Shown here: piece by piece, positions 14,427 through 19,818 of the stretch
Layout of the letters: the number at the start of each line of letters is the position of its first letter
Position numbering within the stretch: position 1 is the first letter of the stretch
Assembly (NCBI GenBank): GCA_015523665.1
Contig: WAJX01000070.1
Coordinates: forward strand, 1 to 19,818
DNA from: Ferroglobus sp.
GTDB lineage: Archaea > Halobacteriota > Archaeoglobi > Archaeoglobales > Archaeoglobaceae
DNA length: 19,818 bases
Direction of reading: 5' to 3'
Notes under the pieces: model-generated
The model's database searches: none
What the model was told of the DNA's origin: nothing
The model's input: only the letters and a program-made list of their open reading frames with translations
Position numbers and translations under genes: made by a program

Positions 14427-14553
14427 AACAACCTTGCAATGAATCTTCGTTTTAAAGTTTATTAAAAAAGTTTATTAAATAAAATTAAAGATTAAAAATC
14501 AGAGCAATTTAATTTAAGAGTATTAATTTTTTAAATTATTCAGATTATCTAAA

Positions 14554-14614
14554 TAATAAACAAATGTAAAAATAAACAAATATAAATAATAAATAATAAA
14601 TAAAAATTAAAATT
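14554..14614 (-). terminator. T-rich terminator after the CoA-disulfide reductase
   Basis: On the minus strand the sequence right after the stop is a long T-rich run with TTATT-type units (AATAAATAAT on the plus strand). The rest of the 188-bp spacer (14427-14553) is AT-rich and contains the UDG promoter near 14450. No further gene is seen. Confidence 0.4.
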
Positions 14615-15928
14615 CTAAAATCTTAAAACTCTGGCTGATACGATTACTGGATCCCATATTGGTGTAAAAGGAGGAGCATATCCAAGATCTGTGAAGAATA
14701 AATCTTTTGTAGTAAATCCAGCCTGTATTGCTGTTGCAAATATGTTCACTCTCATTGCAACATCATCATATCCAACCACTTGAGCACCTAACAATTTCTT
14801 TTTATTCTTTTCTGCAATAGTCTTTATGTATATTTTTTTAGATGTCGGATAATAGTGAACTTTAGTATTAGCCTCTATGAATGCTTTAACTATGTCATAA
14901 CCCTCTTCAATAGCTTCTTTTTCTGTTAATCCAGTTTTTGCAATCTGAAGGTTATGAAACTTTGTTAATTGAGTCCCAAGAACTCCTGGAAATTTAATAT
15001 CAATTCCAGCCATATTAGCTCCAGCAACATAACCCATTTTATTACTGGGCGGGGCTAGAGGTGACCATACAGGTTTTCCCGTTACTATATGCTTAGTTTC
15101 AGCACAATCCCCAGCAGAATAGACATTTTCAACATTTGTTCTCATTCTTTCATCCGTTTTAATCGCTCCAGTAATTCCAAGTTCAACATCTAACATCTTC
15201 GCAAGTTCAACATTCGGTTTTACACCAACAGCAACTATTACAAGATCTGCAGGATATTCACCTTTATCTGTTATAACTCTCCTAACTGCATCTCTCCCCT
15301 CAAATGATACTATCCTCTCATTAAGTCTTAAATTTACATACTTTTCCATTTCTCTCTTTATTATATCTGTTATTTCTTTATCATATTGTGGAAGTGGTTT
15401 ATCTTCCATCTCGACAACTGTAACTTTCTTTCCTATTGTTGAAAATGCTTCAGCCATTTCTATCCCAATATATCCAGCTCCAACTATAACGATATCTTCA
15501 GCTTTTTTGCTCACTTTACTTATCTTTTCAACATCTGGAGGTAGATCCACTGTTAATATGTTATCAAGATCTATTCCTTCTATTTTCGGTAATTTTGGAG
15601 AAGCTCCAGTAGCTATTAGCAATTTATCCCAATCGTAACTTCTCTCCCTTCCATTTTCCTCAACTCTCACTTTTCCATATTCAAGTTCAACAACTTTGGA
15701 GTTCATATGAAGGTCTATTCCCCTCTTCTCTATGAACACTTCTGGCTTATAGTATATAAGCTTCTCACTACCAAAACCAAATTCAATCGCGTAGGGAATT
15801 CCACAAGGAGCATGACTAACAAACGACGTTGCTTCAAAAACTTTCACATCCCATTCAGGCTTTAAAGCCTTAACTCTCGATGCACAAGCCATTCCTGCAG
15901 CTCCTCCACCGATTATCACAACTTTCAT
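14615..15928 (-). CDS. CoA-disulfide reductase / NADH oxidase-type flavoprotein
   Basis: A 437-residue FAD and NAD(P)H enzyme of the single-cysteine branch of the disulfide reductase family. It has the FAD motif [15 protein letters not shown] (5-19), the redox Cys42 in [10 protein letters not shown] (the S-x-x-x-C-G-x-P-Y signature), the NAD(P)H motif [16 protein letters not shown] (147-162), the second FAD site [15 protein letters not shown], and a C-terminal dimerisation domain with TDLGYAPPF. Candidate reactions are reduction of CoA disulfide, NADH oxidation, or sulfur/polysulfide reduction with CoA; sequence does not separate these. It lies downstream of an acyl-CoA dehydrogenase on the same strand with a 116-bp gap, so it probably has its own promoter. 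The CoA theme agrees with its neighbours. Confidence 0.88.
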   Translation of the reverse strand: MKVVIIGGGAAGMACASRVKALKPEWDVKVFEATSFVSHAPCGIPYAIEFGFGSEKLIYYKPEVFIEKRGIDLHMNSKVVELEYGKVRVEENGRERSYDWDKLLIATGASPKLPKIEGIDLDNILTVDLPPDVEKISKVSKKAEDIVIVGAGYIGIEMAEAFSTIGKKVTVVEMEDKPLPQYDKEITDIIKREMEKYVNLRLNERIVSFEGRDAVRRVITDKGEYPADLVIVAVGVKPNVELAKMLDVELGITGAIKTDERMRTNVENVYSAGDCAETKHIVTGKPVWSPLAPPSNKMGYVAGANMAGIDIKFPGVLGTQLTKFHNLQIAKTGLTEKEAIEEGYDIVKAFIEANTKVHYYPTSKKIYIKTIAEKNKKKLLGAQVVGYDDVAMRVNIFATAIQAGFTTKDLFFTDLGYAPPFTPIWDPVIVSARVLRF

Positions 15929-16044
15929 AACATCACCAATTTCAATTTGATTTATAATGATAAAAATTTTCTGGATTAAAAAATTAGAAAAAATTAATAA
16001 AAATTAACAAATAAATTAAAAATCTAGAAAATGTATATTTAGAT

Positions 16045-17115
16045 TTATGAAAATATTTTTCTTGCAATCAGTAGCTTCATAATCTCACTTGCCCCTTCAG
16101 CAATATCAAGAACTTTTGCATCTCTGTATGCTATTTCAACTGCTGTCCCCTCAATAAGACCATACCCACCATAAATCTCGACCGCTATATCAGCAGCCTT
16201 TTTTGCAACTTCAGCAGCTTTAAGTTTACATACAGCTCCAGCATAATTTGTATCATCCATTTCTTTCGCAAAGCTATAAATAGCTCTTTTTAAAACTTCC
16301 ACCTCTGCAGCAATTTCTGCTATCATGAATTGCACAGCCTGTAAATCTGATAAAACTCCTCCAAAGGCCTTTCTAGATTTAGCTCTCTCTATTGCAAGAT
16401 TTAAGCATCTTTCAGCAATTCCAAGACCCATAGCTGAAAAAGGCACTCTGTTCGGGGCTAAAGTTCCCAAAGCTACTCTCAACCCTCTACCCTCAGATAA
16501 AAGTATGTCCTCCTTACCAACTTCCACATCCTTAAAGGTAATATTCGAAAGTCCACTACCCCTCATACCAGAAGGATTAATCTTATGAACTTCAATCCCT
16601 TCTTGTTTTTCCACAATAAATGTTGTTAATCCTCTCGCTCCCTCTCCCGTTCTTGCTACAACTATAAAAATCTCTCCAAAAGTTCCATTGGTTATCATGA
16701 CTTTATGTCCATTTAAGATATAAGAATTACCTACTTTTTCTGCTCTCATACTCACAGCATTTGCGACATCACTACCCCCTTTGGCTTCTGTAATTGCCAA
16801 ACATCCAAAGCCTTTGAGGAGTTTTGGAAAATATCTCTCTTTTTGTTCTTCGTTCCCAAAGAGCCTAATAGCATCAACTGCCATGTTATGAATAACGATA
16901 CTATGTGCAACTCCTGAACATCTTAAAGCAAGTTCTTCAGAAACTCTACAGGCATCATAATATCCTCCTCCAAGTCCATTGTATTCTTTAGGAATAATCA
17001 AACCTAATATCCCAGATTCCTTTACTTTATCTAAAACATCTTCCATATCATTGTTTTTGTCTATTAAAATTGCTCTCTCTTCCGCGAGATTAAAAAGCTC
17101 TTTAAATTCATCCAT
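16045..17115 (-). CDS. acyl-CoA dehydrogenase
   Basis: A 356-residue FAD enzyme that introduces a 2,3-double bond in acyl-CoA, the first step of beta-oxidation, passing electrons to ETF or another acceptor. It shows the N-terminal helical domain with GLIIPKEYNGLGGG (38-51), the FAD loop CLAITEAKGGSDVA (105-118), the beta-barrel with ILNGHKVMITNG, and the C-terminal helical domain with SRKAFGGVLSDLQAVQF. The catalytic base is Glu340 in DIAEGASEIMK. It is about 20 residues shorter at the N-terminus than typical members. The start is nevertheless credible, because a clean promoter lies about 20-30 nt upstream and there is no earlier in-frame start with conserved sequence. It lies downstream of hdrCB on the same strand. 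Chain-length preference cannot be read. Confidence 0.93.
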   Translation of the reverse strand: MDEFKELFNLAEERAILIDKNNDMEDVLDKVKESGILGLIIPKEYNGLGGGYYDACRVSEELALRCSGVAHSIVIHNMAVDAIRLFGNEEQKERYFPKLLKGFGCLAITEAKGGSDVANAVSMRAEKVGNSYILNGHKVMITNGTFGEIFIVVARTGEGARGLTTFIVEKQEGIEVHKINPSGMRGSGLSNITFKDVEVGKEDILLSEGRGLRVALGTLAPNRVPFSAMGLGIAERCLNLAIERAKSRKAFGGVLSDLQAVQFMIAEIAAEVEVLKRAIYSFAKEMDDTNYAGAVCKLKAAEVAKKAADIAVEIYGGYGLIEGTAVEIAYRDAKVLDIAEGASEIMKLLIARKIFS

Positions 17116-17132
17116 AAAGCATTTACTTTTGC

Positions 17133-17145
17133 CTTTTATATTTTC
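17133..17145 (-). promoter_or_regulatory. BRE/TATA promoter of the acyl-CoA dehydrogenase
   Basis: On the minus strand GAAAATATAAAAG is a textbook archaeal BRE plus TATA, 17-30 nt before the ATG at 17115, indicating a leaderless mRNA. It also shows the gene can be expressed independently of hdrCB. The 17146-17251 spacer is otherwise AT-rich. Confidence 0.6.
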
Positions 17146-17251
17146 TTTTTGGTTTATGGTTTACCTATATTAGCAGTTCCCATATTTTGAGTCAATAATT
17201 TAGATTATAATAATATTATATTATAATTTATTTAATAAAAACTATATATAA

Positions 17252-18064
17252 TTATAACTCCTCAAAACTTTCTCCTCTGATAAGCTTTTCCATGAATTGA
17301 GGAGGAGTTATCTCATGCATGTCAATACCACTCTCCTCTATATCCATTCCCATTGCGATAGCTAATAACTGCACATAATGAATAGTTGGGATTTCATATC
17401 TTTTTCCTAATTGATTCAACTCTTTTTGACCAACGTCAAACTGATGCAAACAAAGGGGGCAGATGACAACTATCGCATCCACATTTCTTTCTTTAATTCC
17501 CCTCAACTTCATCTCCAGCAATTCTCTCGCCACTTCTAAAGAGCTTGCTCTTACCCCACCACCTCCTCCACAACACATAAATTTATACCTGTAATCTACA
17601 CTCTCCGAGCCTATAACTTTAACAAGCTTATCTAATATCTTTGGTTTTTCTGATGATACAAACTTCTTATGAATGCTTGGTCTAAAAAAATGACAGCCAT
17701 AGTGAACAGCAACTCTCAGTGGTATTCTCTTTGCAATCTTCCTCTTAATCTCTTTAATCTTATCAGTATAGAGATATTCGATAACATGTCTTACCTCTCT
17801 CCCCATAGTACTGCCAACCTCACTTAATGTTGTGAAGCAACCATTACAGGCAGTTATAATATCATCATCGGAGAGATTCAGATTTCTCTTAGCAATTTCA
17901 AACCACAATTTGTCACTTATAGATTTTGTTATTCCCGGAGCTGGACAACATGAAAAATTGTACAAAGGTTCGATATCCTCTTCAAGTTTTTCAAAAATGT
18001 AATATATTGACTTCTCAATTCCAAAATATCTGTTATGTATCATACATCCCGGAAAGAACTTCAT
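17252..18064 (-). CDS. heterodisulfide reductase subunit B-like protein
   Basis: A 270-residue CCG-domain protein. Two full Cx(31-39)CCx(32-36)CxxC motifs are present: Cys7, Cys39-Cys40, Cys73, Cys76, and Cys124, Cys164-Cys165, Cys202, Cys205. In methanogen HdrB these hold two noncubane [4Fe-4S] clusters that split the CoM-S-S-CoB disulfide. Here all ten ligands are intact, so it should be catalytically competent on a thiol disulfide, though the organism need not be a methanogen; Archaeoglobales carry several Hdr-like sets. Its start overlaps the hdrC stop by 4 bp. There is no HdrA, membrane HdrE or hydrogenase gene nearby, so the electron donor is unknown. A FixX/ETF- or acyl-CoA-linked role is possible from the neighbouring acyl-CoA dehydrogenase. 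Confidence 0.9.
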   Translation of the reverse strand: MKFFPGCMIHNRYFGIEKSIYYIFEKLEEDIEPLYNFSCCPAPGITKSISDKLWFEIAKRNLNLSDDDIITACNGCFTTLSEVGSTMGREVRHVIEYLYTDKIKEIKRKIAKRIPLRVAVHYGCHFFRPSIHKKFVSSEKPKILDKLVKVIGSESVDYRYKFMCCGGGGGVRASSLEVARELLEMKLRGIKERNVDAIVVICPLCLHQFDVGQKELNQLGKRYEIPTIHYVQLLAIAMGMDIEESGIDMHEITPPQFMEKLIRGESFEEL

Positions 18065-18507
18065 ATTAATACACCCTCACTGTACTTTTCCACCAATTTT
18101 TCAATTTCTTTTCTCGCTTTTTCATCAAACTGTGCATGATACAAGGGTAACCCAAGAGATTTTCTCATCTTTACATGCTCTTCTTTAGCTACAACCAAAG
18201 CTCCAAATTTTTTAAGAGAATTCAAAGCTAATGAAAGCCTTCCTGGTAGGCCCTTTTTTCTTGTAATTCTCTGTCTCGCTTTAAGGATAATCTCTGTTAA
18301 TTTTATCCCTCTGGGACATCTCTCCTGACATGCATAACATGACAAGCAGAACCATATCTCATCATGAACATCGACTGATCTTTCATTCGATAGATAATCC
18401 ATCACAATCTTTCTCATGTTCAATGCTGTTACTCTTCCAGAAAAGCAACTTGCGGTGCATGTCCCACATTGAATACACTTCTTTAATTCATTCTTTAATT
18501 CATTCAT
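18061..18507 (-). CDS. heterodisulfide reductase subunit C-like iron-sulfur protein
   Basis: A 148-residue soluble protein with two classical [4Fe-4S] sites: Cys11, 14, 17 and 21 (CIQCGTCTASC) and Cys54, 57, 60 and 64 (CLSCYACQERCP). These are at the spacing of HdrC, which wires electrons to HdrB. The N-terminus MNELKNELKK includes a small in-frame duplication of NELK. The C-terminal region (70-148) is helical and basic, as in HdrC. It is the first gene of the hdrCB pair, with a TATA-like TTTTAAAAG just upstream on the minus strand, and diverges from NMD3 across a 139-bp spacer. Confidence 0.9.
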   Translation of the reverse strand: MNELKNELKKCIQCGTCTASCFSGRVTALNMRKIVMDYLSNERSVDVHDEIWFCLSCYACQERCPRGIKLTEIILKARQRITRKKGLPGRLSLALNSLKKFGALVVAKEEHVKMRKSLGLPLYHAQFDEKARKEIEKLVEKYSEGVLI

Positions 18508-18615
18508 TAAAAAATTAAATTTCTTTTAAAATTAAAAAACATATGCGCTTATCACAAAACATTACAAAACTTTAAAGAGATCTAACCATAATAATAGTAG
18601 TCATAGTTCATAACT

Positions 18616-18624
18616 CTTATATTC
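18616..18624 (+). promoter_or_regulatory. TATA-like box of NMD3
   Basis: CTTATATTC is 22-30 nt before the ATG at 18647, consistent with a leaderless transcript. The divergent hdrC promoter lies on the other side of the same spacer, near 18520-18530. Confidence 0.4.
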
Positions 18625-18646
18625 TCTCCAAACAAATAACAAGTAA

Positions 18647-19636
18647 ATGAAATGTGCATCTTGCGGGAAAGAAAGCGAATGGACTGTATGTGGAAGATGT
18701 TTAGCAAAAAGGGAGAGCTTGGTTTACCTACCACCAGTTATCACTCTGATTAGATGTCCAAAGTGTAAGTTTTTTAAAGTTCGTGGTAAATTTGTAAATC
18801 TTGAATTTAACAAAGCTTTATGGGATGAAATAGAAAGAAGAGTGAGAATTCATGAAGAATTTATTATAAAGAACTTCGAGATAATTGGTGATGGGCATTT
18901 CTACACCTATATAATTTCAGGGGAGGTGAGAAATGATAATATCGAATTTAATGGCAATTTTGAAGTTAGAATTAATAAGGAGCTATGTATAAAATGTAGC
19001 AGAGAATCTGGGGGATATTATGAAGCGATAATTCAATTAAGAGCGGATAACAGAAAATTGAGAAAGCATGAAGTTGATTCTACTATTAAAATCATACATG
19101 AAATGCTTGAGAAAGAAATTGAAAATCAAAAAGCTTTCCTTACAAAGGTGGAGGAGAGAAAAGAAGGATTTGACTTCTACTTAGGAGATTCTAAAATAGC
19201 AAAAAAAGTAGCAAGGAAAATCTCTAATCTCTATGGAGCCAAAATCGTAGAGAGTAAAAAATTAGCCGGTAAAAGGGATGGAGTTGATTTCTATAGAGTT
19301 ACATATCTGGTTAGGTTTCCAGAATTTGAGAAAGGAGATGTGGTATTTGAAAGAGGAAGGTATATTTTAGTGACTAATGTAAAAAAGGGAATTGACATTT
19401 TAAGCGGTGAGAAGGTAAATCTAAATGAGGGAGAAGTCATTGCAAAATTTGAGGAACTCGGTGAGGGAGTTATTGTTAATGTTGATGACACAGCTATCGA
19501 AGTGTATGGAGAATATGCATTCATTGCAAAAAAACCAGAGTATGAAGTAAAGATAGGTGATGAAGTACTATTCTTCAGAGATGGTGAAAAGTTTTTTGCC
19601 TTCCCTAAATGGTTTTCTGATCTGATTTCAGCTTAA
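18647..19636 (+). CDS. NMD3-family ribosome biogenesis protein
   Basis: A 329-residue archaeal homologue of the eukaryotic 60S export adaptor NMD3; in archaea, which have no nucleus, a role in large-subunit assembly or quality control is assumed. The zinc part holds four CxxC pairs: Cys3/6, Cys15/18, Cys37/40 and Cys114/117. Residues about 165-225 form the middle domain (KVEERKEGFDFYLGD and KKLAGKRDGVDFYRVTYLV). From about 229 (KGDVVFERGRYILV) to the end is the OB/SH3-type eIF5A-like region. The nuclear export tail of eukaryotic NMD3 is absent, as expected. The middle domain recurs as a separate small gene at 6442-6726. It probably forms an operon with the next gene, 3 bp downstream. Confidence 0.93.
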   Translation: MKCASCGKESEWTVCGRCLAKRESLVYLPPVITLIRCPKCKFFKVRGKFVNLEFNKALWDEIERRVRIHEEFIIKNFEIIGDGHFYTYIISGEVRNDNIEFNGNFEVRINKELCIKCSRESGGYYEAIIQLRADNRKLRKHEVDSTIKIIHEMLEKEIENQKAFLTKVEERKEGFDFYLGDSKIAKKVARKISNLYGAKIVESKKLAGKRDGVDFYRVTYLVRFPEFEKGDVVFERGRYILVTNVKKGIDILSGEKVNLNEGEVIAKFEELGEGVIVNVDDTAIEVYGEYAFIAKKPEYEVKIGDEVLFFRDGEKFFAFPKWFSDLISA

Positions 19637-19639
19637 CTT

Positions 19640-19818
19640 ATGAAAGCTATAAAAGTTGAAAAAAGTAAAGCTGAGGAAGTTAGAAAATTGGCTGAGAAGA
19701 TTGGGGCTAAAGATAAGAGTAGACTCATAATTCAAGATGGAGAGTATGTAATAATACCGATATACAATGGTTATGAAAATCAATTCAAAGAGTTTGAAAT
19801 TATCATACAAGATAATCC
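19640..19818 (+). CDS. start of a probable tRNA (guanine37-N1)-methyltransferase (Trm5-like), cut by the window edge
   Basis: The first 59 codons of an open frame beginning ATG 3 bp after the NMD3 stop. The segment KAEEVRKLAEKIGAKDKS followed by DGEYVIIPI resembles the small D1 domain at the N-terminus of archaeal Trm5, which recognises the tRNA elbow before the SAM-binding catalytic part. Only the N-terminal domain is visible, so the call rests on this domain and on recall of Methanocaldococcus Trm5b. Trm5 makes m1G37 next to the anticodon and prevents frameshifting, so pairing with a ribosome assembly factor would make sense as a translation operon. Confidence 0.55.
   Translation, partial: MKAIKVEKSKAEEVRKLAEKIGAKDKSRLIIQDGEYVIIPIYNGYENQFKEFEIIIQDN

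Noticed and set aside
14510..14614. AATAAATAAT repeats as an origin or repeat array
   Set aside because: Units are irregular and short, T-rich on the transcribed strand right after a stop codon; a terminator explains them.
17252..18507. methanogenesis marker (CoM-CoB heterodisulfide reductase)
   Set aside because: HdrBC-like pairs are widespread in sulfate reducers and other anaerobes, and no methanogenesis gene is present, so a methanogen cannot be inferred.

Overview
The window is protein-coding DNA from an AT-rich, thermophile-like euryarchaeon, most likely in or near the Archaeoglobales. Evidence: a 294-residue malate dehydrogenase that closely resembles, from memory, the Archaeoglobus fulgidus enzyme; archaeal-only genes (geranylgeranyl reductase, NMD3, ribose-1,5-bisphosphate isomerase); and many starts about 25 nt downstream of TATA-like boxes, as expected for leaderless archaeal mRNAs. 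Spacers are very AT-rich. There are no rRNAs, tRNAs, insertion sequences or CRISPR arrays, and no gene-free stretch exceeds 300 bp. The longest spacers are 4279-4506, 12909-13103 and 14427-14614.

Layout. 1-2700 (+): purM, then a 58-residue two-cluster ferredoxin coupled to a geranylgeranyl reductase (membrane-lipid saturation). 2699-4278 (-): pdxS-pdxT (PLP synthase), facing the reductase tail to tail. 4507-5391 (+): malate dehydrogenase. 5481-6726 (-): a small protein resembling the middle domain of NMD3, overlapping an archaeal homologue of the human nuclease CDIN1 (C15orf41). 6764-8564 (+), divergent from that pair: a protein resembling half of a decayed tyrosine recombinase, overlapping a TctA-type permease. 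8691-9992 (+): hexulose-6-phosphate synthase fused to an RraA-like domain. 10070-12250 (-): ROK kinase, ribose-1,5-bisphosphate isomerase and a YlbF-family protein. 12297-13781 (+): AMMECR1-family protein and a CARF-winged-helix regulator preceded by two palindromes. 13821-18507 (-): family 4 uracil-DNA glycosylase, CoA-disulfide reductase-like flavoprotein, acyl-CoA dehydrogenase, and an HdrC-HdrB pair. 18647-end (+): NMD3 followed by the start of a probable Trm5.

Themes. The hdrCB, acyl-CoA dehydrogenase and CoA-disulfide reductase run fits anaerobic fatty-acid oxidation tied to thiol/disulfide electron carriers. R15P isomerase and the HPS-RraA fusion fit archaeal pentose/nucleotide recycling and the reverse RuMP route. 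The most unusual part is 5481-7387: a CDIN1-like nuclease operon with a stand-alone copy of an NMD3 domain, whose full-length parent lies 12 kb away in the same window, divergent from a recombinase-like protein with no catalytic residues. No complete new defence or mobile system could be shown. The CDIN1/NMD3-domain pair and the orphan CARF regulator with candidate operators are the best leads.
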